Assembly: GCA_002417685.1 (NCBI GenBank) | Contig: DICP01000018.1 | Span: 11,057 to 43,320, forward strand | Direction of reading: 5' to 3' | DNA length: 32,264 bases | Source: Candidatus Mesolinea sp. UBA5823 | GTDB lineage: Bacteria; Chloroflexota; Anaerolineae; Anaerolineales; Anaerolineaceae | Translations under genes and position numbers: made by a program | The notes under the pieces: generated by a model | Databases searched by the model: none | The model's input: only the letters and a program-made list of their open reading frames with translations | What the model was told of the DNA's origin: nothing | Part shown: one piece after another, positions 16,520 through 24,931 of the stretch | Numbering within the stretch: the first letter of the stretch is position 1 | Layout of the letters: each line of letters begins with the position of its first letter

Positions 16520-17641
16520 ATGATCGTCTGCTATTTTGGAACCTACCGCCAGAATTACTCCCGCAACAAGAATATGATTGCGGCTTTGCGCTCTGTGGGC
16601 GTCGAGGTTAAGGAGTGCCATGTGCCTCTCTGGCACGGCGTGGAGGATCGCGTCAAGGTTACCAGCGGTGGGTGGAAAAAACCGTCCTTCTGGTGGCGGG
16701 TAATCAAAACTTACTGGCAGCTTTATTGGAAATATACGCGCATTGGAGAATACGATATCTTGATGGTTGGTTACCCCGGTCAGTTCGATATCCTCCTCGC
16801 CAGGATGTTAGCTAATAGAATGCATAAACCTTTGGTCTGGGATGTGCTTATGTCTATCTATCTGGTAGCATTGGAGCGTCAGCTTGATCAAGTAGAAGGC
16901 TCTTCAATTAATTTCATCCGTAAAGCCGAAGCTAAGGCTCTAAAAAAGCCTGATATGCTTATTCAGGACACTCAATCCTACGTTGACTGGCTGTGTGAAA
17001 CGTATCAAATCTCCTCTGATAAATTTCGCCTCTTGCCTATTGGTGCTGATGATCGTATTTTCAAACCTCAACCAGAGGGAAACAATCCAGATGGGCTCTT
17101 CCGCGTGCTGTATTACGGTTCCTATATTCCCAACCACGGTGTCAGCGTCATCTTATGTGCGGCTGAGATTCTACGCGGCCATAGCGATATTCTATTCGTA
17201 ATGATCGGAGAAGGTCCCGAAAGGGCTGGTGCCGAACGCTTTGTGCAGCAAAAAGGCTTGACCAATATCCAGTTTCAAAGTTGGGTTCCACAGGATGAGC
17301 TGCCTAGCCGGATCGCGCAAGCCGATGTCTGCCTGGGTGCTTTTGGCCAAACGCCACAATCCCTCATGACGGTGCACAACAAAGTATATGAAGGCATGGC
17401 CATGGGCAAGCCGGTCATTACTGGCCAAAGCCCCGCGATTGCTGCCCAGTTTCACTCGGGCGAAGAGCTCTTGGCCTGCCCGCGAACACCGCAAGGGCTT
17501 GCTGAGAGCATCCTGCAGCTCAAAGAAGACCCAGCATTTCGGGCAAGATTGGGTGTCAATGCCTTGCACACTTTTCAGGAGCGTTATTCCCTGCAGAGCC
17601 TAGGGAAGCTCCTCTTAGGTTACCTCCATGAATTTGACTGA
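16520..17641 (+). CDS. GT4-family glycosyltransferase
   Basis: A GT-B glycosyltransferase of about 373 residues, probably cytoplasmic or membrane-associated. The donor-binding half contains FRVLYYGSYIPNHGV, IGEGPERAGAERF, WVPQDELPSRIAQADVCLGAF and HNKVYEGMAMGKPVITGQSPA, a clear GT4 pattern including the usual glutamate near the end. The N-terminal half (CYFGTYRQNYSRNKNMI, DILMVGYPGQFDILLARML) matches the acceptor side. An upstream in-frame TTG (16487) would add 11 residues, but the ATG at 16520 has AGG five bases before it and gives the normal N-terminus. It opens a run of five overlapping genes and overlaps the flippase gene by 14 bases. Specific sugar and linkage are unknown. Confidence 0.88.
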   Translation: MIVCYFGTYRQNYSRNKNMIAALRSVGVEVKECHVPLWHGVEDRVKVTSGGWKKPSFWWRVIKTYWQLYWKYTRIGEYDILMVGYPGQFDILLARMLANRMHKPLVWDVLMSIYLVALERQLDQVEGSSINFIRKAEAKALKKPDMLIQDTQSYVDWLCETYQISSDKFRLLPIGADDRIFKPQPEGNNPDGLFRVLYYGSYIPNHGVSVILCAAEILRGHSDILFVMIGEGPERAGAERFVQQKGLTNIQFQSWVPQDELPSRIAQADVCLGAFGQTPQSLMTVHNKVYEGMAMGKPVITGQSPAIAAQFHSGEELLACPRTPQGLAESILQLKEDPAFRARLGVNALHTFQERYSLQSLGKLLLGYLHEFD

Positions 17642-18890
17642 TAAGCCGGTTTCAACACCCAAACGTAGCCGTTTTCTGAACATGTTAGCGGGCTACGGCA
17701 GCGCCAATGCCGCTGCTCAGTTCATGAAGATGCTCTTCATGCTCATCATGGCGCGCTACTTTGGGCTGGAAGATTATAGTGATTATGTTGCAGCCTATTC
17801 ATTAGCTTCTTTCACTGCCATTTTTTTCAACCTTGGTTTGGATACTTGGCTGCTGCGAGAGGGCTCATTCCAAGAGAATTGGAAGCTCTCGACGCAAAAG
17901 GTGCTTAGCTTGAAAGCGAGTATCGGTCTTATATGGGCAGGATTGTTGATCGGGTTAGCACCATCGCTACGCCCTGACCTATTTGGCTTTGGCCTCCTGG
18001 CGCTGTGTGTGGCGGATGTGTGGTTTGATTCCTTGCTAATAACCATGTTGGCTGTCCTTAATATTAAACGAGATATCAAAGCATACTCAGTTTCCATTTT
18101 GTTGCTACGCGGGTTAAAGCTAATTGTTTTGTTGGTTATGATTGCGGTGGGGAGCCGGTCTGTTATGCTGATTGCAGGTTTGAGGGCAGCTATTGCCGGC
18201 GGACTTGCTGTTGCTGTTTTTTTGATGCTCCGACTGGATTTTCGTTTTGCCAGGAGGCAAGAAAGCCTGCGTATGCTGCGCGATTCGAGAGCCTACACTT
18301 ACTCAGAGTTTTTTTCAGTAATCTATATGCAAGCCGATATTAATTTACTTACGATGCTACAAGGCAAGGTTATGGCTGGCATCTATTCCCCTGCTCTGAG
18401 TGTGATCAATGCTTTATTTATCATTCCCAGCTCAGTTTACACCTTTTCAATCCCCACTCTTTCGCGGACTTATCACGAAGCTCCGCAAAGGCTCCCCGCA
18501 GCAGCGCGTAAATTGCTGGCAGGGATTACCTTAATGGGAATAGTGCTTTTTGCGGGGGTCGGTTTGCTTGGGGATGACCTGGTACGGTTGCTGCTGGGTG
18601 CGGAATACGAGACCACCGGGCAGTTAATCACCATGCTCAGCCCAGTATTGCTGCTCAAGTGCTTGGAATTTGGGCTGGCAAGCGTGATTGTAGCGCTCAA
18701 TAAACAAAAAGACCGCATCTTCCCGCAAATGATTGCAGCGGCAATGAACGTGGGGCTCAACCTCTGGCTGATCCCTTTATATGGCGTGTTTGGAGCAGCC
18801 AGAGTGTATGTGATCAGCGAAGTTGTGCTCTTTTTGGGTTATGGGATAATTGTATTTAGGTCCATAAGGCAGCCAGAATATGCAGATTAA
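17628..18890 (+). CDS. Wzx-type polysaccharide flippase (MOP superfamily)
   Basis: This 420-residue, roughly twelve-helix protein resembles the O-antigen/polysaccharide flippases that move lipid-linked repeat units across the membrane. Family traits visible include an early NMLAGYGSANAAAQFMKMLFMLIMARYFG helix region, GLDTWLLREGSF, a central YSEFFSVIYMQADINLL helix facing the channel, and the late NVGLNLWLIPLYGVFGAARVYVISE. It lies between glycosyltransferase genes, overlapping both neighbours (14 and 11 bases), which strengthens the assignment. No polymerase (Wzy) or chain-length regulator is evident in the window, though the GT-C-like membrane proteins could contain one. Confidence 0.85.
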   Translation: MNLTDKPVSTPKRSRFLNMLAGYGSANAAAQFMKMLFMLIMARYFGLEDYSDYVAAYSLASFTAIFFNLGLDTWLLREGSFQENWKLSTQKVLSLKASIGLIWAGLLIGLAPSLRPDLFGFGLLALCVADVWFDSLLITMLAVLNIKRDIKAYSVSILLLRGLKLIVLLVMIAVGSRSVMLIAGLRAAIAGGLAVAVFLMLRLDFRFARRQESLRMLRDSRAYTYSEFFSVIYMQADINLLTMLQGKVMAGIYSPALSVINALFIIPSSVYTFSIPTLSRTYHEAPQRLPAAARKLLAGITLMGIVLFAGVGLLGDDLVRLLLGAEYETTGQLITMLSPVLLLKCLEFGLASVIVALNKQKDRIFPQMIAAAMNVGLNLWLIPLYGVFGAARVYVISEVVLFLGYGIIVFRSIRQPEYAD

Positions 18891-20184
18891 CTCCAAAAAC
18901 GGCTCGCCCGTTGTGTTGATTATCAATTTTCACTCCACCCGCAATGCGGGCGACCTGGCCTTGCTGCTTTCCAATCGTCAATTGCTGCAAGAAGCTTTCG
19001 ACAACCCCAGAATCATTGTCTCAGCAAACTGGCCTGATGAGGAAGCTTACGCAGAGTATGGCTTCGAAGTGGTGCCGTCGCCTTGGGCCCTTGCCGGGGT
19101 GCGGCCCGAAAACCCACTACCTAAGCAGGTTACGAATCTAATCGGTACCTACACTGCCCTTTGGCGGCATCGTCATCATCAAACGCCCCTCAAAGGCCAG
19201 CCGGATCTACCTTGGAAGCGCCTATATGCGGCTTATGCTGCTGCCGATGTGGTTGTGGGGGTCTCGGGTAATCAGTTTTACTCCAGCGGCAAGTATGGCT
19301 GGCCCTTCCCGGCCACCTATGCTTCGGTGAGCTTGGCGCATGCATTCCAGAAACCGCTCTATATACTGCCGCAATCGATTGGGCCGTTGCGCCGCCAGTG
19401 GGAACGCCGAATGCTGGCAAAAGGCTATGGACGAGCACGGCGCATTTATTTACGGGATAGTATCTCCTTACGATTAGCTGGTGAACTGGGTTTTCCAATG
19501 GAGAATGTGAGCTACGCGCCTGATCCAGCTTTTGACCTGGCACCGGCTGATCCTATGGAAGCAACCAATCTTTTGCAAGCTTGGGGTGCAGACATGACTA
19601 AGCCGAAGCTGGGCGTCACTGTTATTGCTCCGATGGGACGGTCATTTGTTACCGCTGAAGTAATGAATTATTACACCGTACTGGAGCGGACGCTCACACG
19701 TTTCTTACAATGCTATACAGCACAGGTGGTGCTCTTCAATCAGGTTTCGGGGCCAACACCCAACGAAAATGATGGCGAAGCTGCGGCTGCGCTCTGCTCC
19801 AGGCTAAAAGCCCAAAGCTTGGAGGCTGTGCACATCAACCAGGTGGTTAGACCAGCCCAGCTCAAAGCCAGCTATGGCTTGATGCAAGCTTTTTTAGCCT
19901 CGCGCTTGCACTCTGGCGTATTTGCGCTGGGCATGAACATCCCCACGGTTTTCATCGGCTATCTTTCCAAGACCCGCGGGATGTTACAGGCGTTAGAGCT
20001 GGAAAACAACGTGATTGACCTCAGGGATCTCAAGGAGCAGGATTTGTGGGAAAAGCTGAGCTACACTTGGGAGCATGCGACGCAAGAGCGAAGGGCTCTA
20101 GAAGTAAAGATGCCGGCAATTAAGGCTGCAAGTCACGCTCCCGCTCCATCCATACGAGAGGATTTTTTTCGTTACCATGGCTGA
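18880..20184 (+). CDS. Polysaccharide pyruvyltransferase family protein (CsaB/WcaK-like)
   Basis: Enzymes of this family add a pyruvate ketal from phosphoenolpyruvate to a sugar, giving surface glycans negative charge; in some bacteria the ketal anchors S-layer proteins. The 434 residues include the N-terminal NFHSTRNAGDLALL, the middle ILPQSIGPLRRQ and YLRDSISLRLAGELG, and the C-terminal ASRLHSGVFALGMNIPTVFIGY, all typical of the PS_pyruv_trans domain. It overlaps the flippase gene by 11 bases and the next glycosyltransferase gene by eight. Some family members only initiate side chains or act on other substrates, so the ketal chemistry is inferred. Confidence 0.83.
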   Translation: MQINSKNGSPVVLIINFHSTRNAGDLALLLSNRQLLQEAFDNPRIIVSANWPDEEAYAEYGFEVVPSPWALAGVRPENPLPKQVTNLIGTYTALWRHRHHQTPLKGQPDLPWKRLYAAYAAADVVVGVSGNQFYSSGKYGWPFPATYASVSLAHAFQKPLYILPQSIGPLRRQWERRMLAKGYGRARRIYLRDSISLRLAGELGFPMENVSYAPDPAFDLAPADPMEATNLLQAWGADMTKPKLGVTVIAPMGRSFVTAEVMNYYTVLERTLTRFLQCYTAQVVLFNQVSGPTPNENDGEAAAALCSRLKAQSLEAVHINQVVRPAQLKASYGLMQAFLASRLHSGVFALGMNIPTVFIGYLSKTRGMLQALELENNVIDLRDLKEQDLWEKLSYTWEHATQERRALEVKMPAIKAASHAPAPSIREDFFRYHG

Positions 20185-21340
20185 GATCCACATCTTGCAA
20201 TTGGTCAAGGGTTTAGATATTGGCGGGGTAAATGGCGGCGCTGAGCGTTTCTGTGTGGATCTTTCGCAGCAGCTCACTCAAATGGGATATCAAGCCACTA
20301 TTTGCGCGTTTTTCCGCATGCACACACCAGCAGAGGCTAAAACCCTGCAAGCGCTGGAAGCTACCAGTCTGAATGTTATCCAGCTGGCAGAATGGCGCGG
20401 TAACGGCGCGCTTTCTTCTTACCGCCAGGCATTGCATGGGCTAGAGAATTACGTTCAAAGCCACCCCGTTCAAATTGTACAAAGCCATTTTCAGTTAGGG
20501 ACCCTGGCAGCCTTGCGCCTAAAGCGTCAGCATCCCGGCTTGATTACCCTGCGCACGGTGCATAACGTGCGGGAGTGGGAGCAAACCCCAGCTGGCCGAT
20601 GGAAAGCCCATATCTTTACTGAAAGAGTTTTCCCTGCCCGGCTGGATGCCGAAGTTGGCGTCTCACAAGCCATCGTTGAGCAACTGGGGGCACATCCTGG
20701 AGCTAAGCAACACCCGGAAAAAACCCATCTGATCCCTAATGCCATCGACCTGCCCGAAAAACTGCCGGAGATAAAGCCGCCTAGGGCTGAAGGCCAAGGC
20801 TTTGTCATTGGCAGTGCAGGCCGCCTGGCTGAGCAAAAGGGTTATCGCTATTTAGTTGCGGCGATGCCGGAAGTACTCGAGGTAATCCCAGGTTGCGAGC
20901 TGCACTTGGCTGGCGATGGAAATCAAAAAGCAGAGCTTATTGCTCTGGCTCAGGAGTTGGAGGTGGCTGAGCATGTGAAGCTTAGGGGATATCTTGGGAA
21001 TATTCCCAATTTTTTGAATGAGTTAGATTTGTTTGTGTCCTCTTCTCTTTGGGAAGGCTTACCAACGGTTATCTTGGAGGCGATCGTGGCTGGAGTGCCT
21101 GTGTTAGCAACAGATATTGCCGGCAATCGCGAGCTTATCCAGGATAGAAGAACTGGCTGGCTGGTGCAGCCGGCTGATGCACACGCATTGGCGCGAGCCA
21201 TCGTACATGCATATCACCACCCTGAACTTCGTCAACAATTTGCGCGGGAGGCACGCCGCATCTTGCCTCAATTTTCCATTCAAACCGTGACGGAGCAATA
21301 TGCTCAGCTTTACCAACGTCTCTTGGCAGGTGCAGTATGA
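20177..21340 (+). CDS. GT4-family glycosyltransferase, first of a tandem pair
   Basis: This 387-residue GT-B enzyme starts with LQLVKGLDIGGVNGGAERF, the glycine-rich acceptor-side loop of GT4 enzymes. It carries GSAGRLAEQKGYRYLVAAMP, LAGDGNQKAELIALAQEL and the E-x7-E motif in WEGLPTVILEAIVAGVPVLATD. It is clearly paralogous to the next gene: both begin with LQL-KGLDIGG and end with GTRELV/GNRELI and TGWLVQP. They probably arose by duplication and then diverged to add different sugars. The start overlaps the pyruvyltransferase gene by eight bases, and its stop overlaps the following start as ATGA. Confidence 0.9.
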   Translation: MAEIHILQLVKGLDIGGVNGGAERFCVDLSQQLTQMGYQATICAFFRMHTPAEAKTLQALEATSLNVIQLAEWRGNGALSSYRQALHGLENYVQSHPVQIVQSHFQLGTLAALRLKRQHPGLITLRTVHNVREWEQTPAGRWKAHIFTERVFPARLDAEVGVSQAIVEQLGAHPGAKQHPEKTHLIPNAIDLPEKLPEIKPPRAEGQGFVIGSAGRLAEQKGYRYLVAAMPEVLEVIPGCELHLAGDGNQKAELIALAQELEVAEHVKLRGYLGNIPNFLNELDLFVSSSLWEGLPTVILEAIVAGVPVLATDIAGNRELIQDRRTGWLVQPADAHALARAIVHAYHHPELRQQFAREARRILPQFSIQTVTEQYAQLYQRLLAGAV

Positions 21341-22476
21341 GTGAAACCCTGCATGTTTTGCAACTATTGAAGGGTTTGGATATCGGCGGCGCTAGCGGCG
21401 GCAGCGATAAGTATGGCTTCGAGCTGAGCTTAGCCTTGAAGAAAGCTGGCGTGCATGTGGCGGTGGGTTGTTTCAACCAATTTGGAACTGCCACGGAGCA
21501 GGATAATTTGGCTAAACTAAAAGCTGCCGGCATTCCCAATATTATCTTGGAAGAAGGAAGCACATTCTCTAAGCTGCATTCGCTTGATCTACAAAATTTC
21601 TGCCGTGATAATCAGATTGATATCGTCCACAGCCACTTCCCTGTAGGGAACCTGGCGGGCTCGCATCTTAGGGCGCAGAACGCAGTTAAAGCAGTGGTAC
21701 GAACAGCCCACATTTCTAAAGAATGGGGTGACGGGGTGATCGCCTGGGTCTGCCGGCAGGTCTTTTCGGGGTTCCTTTATCCCTTATTGACCGATCAGGT
21801 GGTGGGGGTTTCACAGGCGATTACTGACCAGCTCAACCACACACTTGGTGGAAGACTTTCCCACCACAAAGCGATAACCATCTATAATGGCATCCCGGAA
21901 CGATGGTTTACTCAGGGCAGCGCTCCGCTCCAGAAAGAGCTCCATTTGATTGGGGCGGCGGGGTTATTGATCGAACGTAAGGGTTTTGATCATCTAATTC
22001 GCGCCATGCCGGCAATTCTCACAGAATATAGTGATGCGCGCTTGATGATTTTAGGTGAGGGCCCGCAGCACGCAGTGCTAGAAGCTTTGATTGCTGAGCT
22101 GCATCTGGAGCAAAAAGTTAAATTGCTTGGAAATCAATCCGATCTGCCCAATTGGCTAAGCAGAATGGACATCTTCGTGTTGCCTTCTTGGGTGGAAGGT
22201 TTACCTACTGTTCTCCTGGAAAGCATGGCTTGCCAAACGCCTGTGATTGCGACGGACATCCCAGGGACCCGTGAACTTGTTCTGGATGGCCAGACCGGCT
22301 GGTTAGTTCAGCCCGGTTCGGTTGAGCAAATCTCCGAAGCAGTAAAGCGTGCTTTTTCACAACGCGAGGCGTATGTGTGCATCCAAGCGCAAGCCTATGC
22401 CTGGGCACAGAATTTTACGATTGAGCGTGCCGTGCAGCAATACTTAGCACTTTATCAACAGCTAGTTAAGGGTTAA
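21337..22476 (+). CDS. GT4-family glycosyltransferase, second of a tandem pair
   Basis: This 379-residue GT4 protein is a paralogue of the preceding gene. It has LQLLKGLDIGGASGGSDKY at the N-terminus, GAAGLLIERKGFDHLIRAMP, LGEGPQHAVLEALIAEL and a complete E-x7-E motif in VEGLPTVLLESMACQTPV. The acceptor-side half differs most from its neighbour, suggesting a different acceptor. It is the last gene of the overlapping glycan operon. Its final 11 bases overlap the 3' end of a lipoprotein gene on the other strand, leaving no room for a dedicated terminator. Confidence 0.9.
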   Translation: MSETLHVLQLLKGLDIGGASGGSDKYGFELSLALKKAGVHVAVGCFNQFGTATEQDNLAKLKAAGIPNIILEEGSTFSKLHSLDLQNFCRDNQIDIVHSHFPVGNLAGSHLRAQNAVKAVVRTAHISKEWGDGVIAWVCRQVFSGFLYPLLTDQVVGVSQAITDQLNHTLGGRLSHHKAITIYNGIPERWFTQGSAPLQKELHLIGAAGLLIERKGFDHLIRAMPAILTEYSDARLMILGEGPQHAVLEALIAELHLEQKVKLLGNQSDLPNWLSRMDIFVLPSWVEGLPTVLLESMACQTPVIATDIPGTRELVLDGQTGWLVQPGSVEQISEAVKRAFSQREAYVCIQAQAYAWAQNFTIERAVQQYLALYQQLVKG

Positions 22477-22936
22477 AGTCAAAATCCAGACTGATTTCGC
22501 CTATATCCAAGATCTTGCCAGCTTCGGTGTGCCAAACCTTGGCTTTGCCTTCCTCGTTTTCGATGATTTTATAAGCTGCGTCTGGGCTGCCTAATACCAG
22601 CACATAATCCATAGGGTTAATTTCAGGAATAATAAAATATCCATTTTGATCCGTAACCCCACCAGGGCTAAAAGCGGCGTCTAGCACATAGGCGCCCTGC
22701 TCAGGATTATCTGTGGCATAGTAAACCTCTGCCAAGCGGACAGTTAGGTTTTGGTAAGGTTGGCCGGAAGTATTGACAACCCGTCCAATCACAGTAGTTT
22801 TATCTGCCGAGGGGGCTGCATAAGTTTGCGTAGGCGTAAGTGTTGCGGTCGGAGATTCAATTCCGCTGCAAGCTGCTAGCAAAATGAGGCAAAAAAAGGA
22901 AAGAAGAGATATTCGACCAAAATAATTCTTTTTCAT
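22466..22936 (-). CDS. Lipoprotein with a carboxypeptidase-regulatory-like beta domain
   Basis: The 156-residue product has a basic start, a hydrophobic stretch and the lipobox LLAAC with Cys23, so it should be lipid-anchored outside the membrane. A short Thr/Pro linker (to about residue 45) leads to a domain starting TTVIGRVVNTSGQPYQNLTVRLAEV and continuing GGVTDQNGYFIIPEI, the beginning of a carboxypeptidase-regulatory (CnaB-like) beta-sandwich often used for ligand display or surface attachment. No catalytic motif is seen. It converges with the glycan operon (11-base overlap). Its 5' side faces the secreted repeat protein gene, with about 170 bases between them. Confidence 0.75.
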   Translation of the reverse strand: MKKNYFGRISLLSFFCLILLAACSGIESPTATLTPTQTYAAPSADKTTVIGRVVNTSGQPYQNLTVRLAEVYYATDNPEQGAYVLDAAFSPGGVTDQNGYFIIPEINPMDYVLVLGSPDAAYKIIENEEGKAKVWHTEAGKILDIGEISLDFDFNP

Positions 22937-23038
22937 TATGTCTTTGTACCATCCTTAAAAGTCAAGATTGAAACGCGGGTCAATTTCTTTTTTGGTTCAA
23001 ACCTATTTCAGAAAAAATAATCCCAATGGGCTATTGAT

Positions 23039-23087
23039 TTGACGTCCGTTATCTATTAAATTATCTGTCAGATAGAAAAATTATACT
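23039..23087 (+). promoter_or_regulatory. Promoter region of the secreted repeat protein with a 13-base palindrome
   Basis: TTGACG at 23039-23044 could be a -35 box with a weak -10 at 23062-23067. Alternatively TATACT at 23082-23087 is a better -10 without a clear -35. Between them lies TATCTG-T-CAGATA (23062-23074), a perfect palindrome that could be an operator. A strong AAGGAG-type ribosome site follows at 23094-23099, ten bases before the ATG. Confidence 0.4.
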
Positions 23088-23109
23088 CTAAAGAAGGAGC
23101 AAGAAAAAT

Positions 23110-24507
23110 ATGAAAAATAAGCTATTGTGTGCACTTGTTGTTGTCATGATGGTGGTAACCGTTTTTGGGGCTTCCCCGGTTAAAGCTGCTGCGTATGGTA
23201 CCAGCTTTACAACCTCCATCACCTATCAAAACGTGGGAACAGATACTGCGACAGTCTCCCTGGAGTTCTATGCTGAAGGCGATGGAACCCCGATCATTAT
23301 ACCTCGCCCAGATCTTGAGCCCATGGCCGGCACTTCCATTTTCGTTGGATCGCTTGGCGATTTAGATCCAGGCTTTAAAGGCTCAGCCGTGATGGTTTCT
23401 AACCAACCCCTTGTTGCCACCTTGGTGCAGATTCCTGCCCCGGCGAGCGGCGTAAAGGTACGGCCTTTGTCCAATGGGTTTACTGCCGGTTCTGACTATA
23501 TTTTGGTTCCTACCGCTCTACTAAACACATTCAATGCTAACACCATCATTTCGGTCCAGAATGTGGATAGCGTAGCAGCTGACTTCCGACTGGTGTTCGT
23601 CCCAGTGAGTGGTTCCAACATCGTCGTAGAAGTTGAAGATGTTCCAGCCTACGCTACCAAGTATTTTGATTTGGCCCAAATGCCTGATTTCACTGGCCCA
23701 TTCAATGGCTCTGTGCAGGTCTTCGCTTTCAAGGCCGGCACCACTGATCCAGGCGCAGCTGTGGCTTCCGCAATGGAGTTACGCACAAATGCCACCGGTG
23801 CTTCTGCTTTTGAGGCGACGAATGACTTCGCTACCACAGTTTATATGCCATCGGCACTTTGTCTCTTCAATGGTGTTCAGACCTCTTCCTATGCTGTTCA
23901 GAACACGACTGATGCAGACGTGACCGTTTCGGTTACTTATGATAGTGGAGTTGTGGATGGCCCATATACCCTCGCCCCTGGTGCAAAGCAAAGCTTTAAT
24001 GCCTGCGATGGTGGCAATGACCCAGGCTATATCGGATCAGCTGTAATCGAAGCGACTGGCGATGTAGTTGCCATGGGCAAAGTGTTCGGCGGTGGACTTT
24101 CCACAGCCTTCTTGGGCTTCACGAGCGGTGCTTCCAAAGTGGCTCTGCCCTACATCCGCTGGACGACTGAACACTGGTATGATGGTACCCGCCAGAGAGC
24201 TTTCATTGCCATTCAAAATGTGGGTGCTGATCTACCTGCTGACGCTGTTACTGTGAAGTACTATGACAAAGCTGGCGTTTTGGTAGGCACTGACACACTG
24301 GGCGCTATTCCTTCTGGTGCAAAAGTAAATTCCAACGCCGGTAACATCGGAGCGGCAGAATTTGGTTACTATACAGATGGCACATTTGGTGGTTCCGCAA
24401 TTGTTGAAGGCCCTGCAGGCAGTGCGTTAGCGGTCATCGTCCGCATCCAGACTCGTGTTGGTTCAACGTCCGTTGCCGAAGACTACTCTGGGATCGCAAT
24501 TCAGTAA
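23110..24507 (+). CDS. Secreted protein of tandem beta-type repeats, possible surface-layer component
   Basis: The 465-residue product has a clear signal peptide (MKNKLLCALVVVMMVV..., cleavage probably after VKA near residue 26). The rest consists of about four related units of roughly 100 residues. Unit openings include SITYQNVGTDTATVSLEFY, IISVQNVDSVAADFRLVFV, SYAVQNTTDADVTVSVTY and FIAIQNVGADLPADAVTVKYY. Each later carries a GSAVM/GSVQV/GSAVI/GSAIV strand. There are only three cysteines and no catalytic motif. Strong ribosome site, own promoter and perfect terminator suggest high expression, as for a surface or S-layer-type protein. I do not know a named family, so this role is inference. 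Confidence 0.7.
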   Translation: MKNKLLCALVVVMMVVTVFGASPVKAAAYGTSFTTSITYQNVGTDTATVSLEFYAEGDGTPIIIPRPDLEPMAGTSIFVGSLGDLDPGFKGSAVMVSNQPLVATLVQIPAPASGVKVRPLSNGFTAGSDYILVPTALLNTFNANTIISVQNVDSVAADFRLVFVPVSGSNIVVEVEDVPAYATKYFDLAQMPDFTGPFNGSVQVFAFKAGTTDPGAAVASAMELRTNATGASAFEATNDFATTVYMPSALCLFNGVQTSSYAVQNTTDADVTVSVTYDSGVVDGPYTLAPGAKQSFNACDGGNDPGYIGSAVIEATGDVVAMGKVFGGGLSTAFLGFTSGASKVALPYIRWTTEHWYDGTRQRAFIAIQNVGADLPADAVTVKYYDKAGVLVGTDTLGAIPSGAKVNSNAGNIGAAEFGYYTDGTFGGSAIVEGPAGSALAVIVRIQTRVGSTSVAEDYSGIAIQ

Positions 24508-24554
24508 TTCAAAGCGTGACCCCGGGTTTACTAACCTGGTGCGGATTTTTCAAC

Positions 24555-24588
24555 AAAGAGGCTGCCAATTTCTGGCAGCCTCTTTTCT
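24555..24588 (+). terminator. Strong intrinsic terminator of the secreted repeat protein
   Basis: A perfect 13-pair stem (24555-24567 with 24573-24585) surrounds a five-base loop and merges into TTTT. It begins 47 bases after the stop codon at 24507. Confidence 0.93.
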
Positions 24589-24931
24589 GTCTAAATGAAG
24601 TATTAGAATGCTCTCACGGATATTTTTGGAATCACTTTATCACATTCGGAATAGAAATGGTATACAACACGCGGAGGCGGCAAAGCGCGTCCAGCGAGGA
24701 GGAAGCTGCGTCCTGGCCGCCCACAGCCCTGACCCTGAACGCTGTATTACAAAAAGCGCCACACTGAGATGAATTATTACAGTAAAGTAATTCCGCCAAA
24801 AAGGAATAAAAAAGCCGAATTTGGCTATTGCTTTCCAGTTCTTGATTTGTTAATTGTCTGTACCTCTTATTCTGCGTACGATTGATTTTATCTCCTCATC
24901 CGTTGCACTAAATTCTTGAGACTAGGTTCCA
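24589..24931. other. Gene-free spacer with a GC-rich island
   Basis: No supported gene was found between the terminator and the convergent thioredoxin-TPR gene. Most of it is AT-rich, but about 24669-24735 is abruptly GC-rich and purine-rich (for example GCGGAGGCGGCAAAGCG). Its outer GGCGGC and GCCGCC parts could pair. Reading both strands gave no recognisable protein. Confidence 0.5.
24806..24826 (-). terminator. Weak terminator candidate for the thioredoxin-TPR gene
   Basis: On the - strand AGCC-N6-GGCT is followed directly by seven T residues, about 105 bases after the end of the thioredoxin-TPR gene. The stem is only four pairs, so it is tentative. Confidence 0.35.

Noticed and set aside
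24516..24767. 83-codon open frame on the + strand after the secreted repeat protein
   Set aside because: It runs through the strong terminator at 24555-24588, has no ribosome site and shows no recognisable motif.
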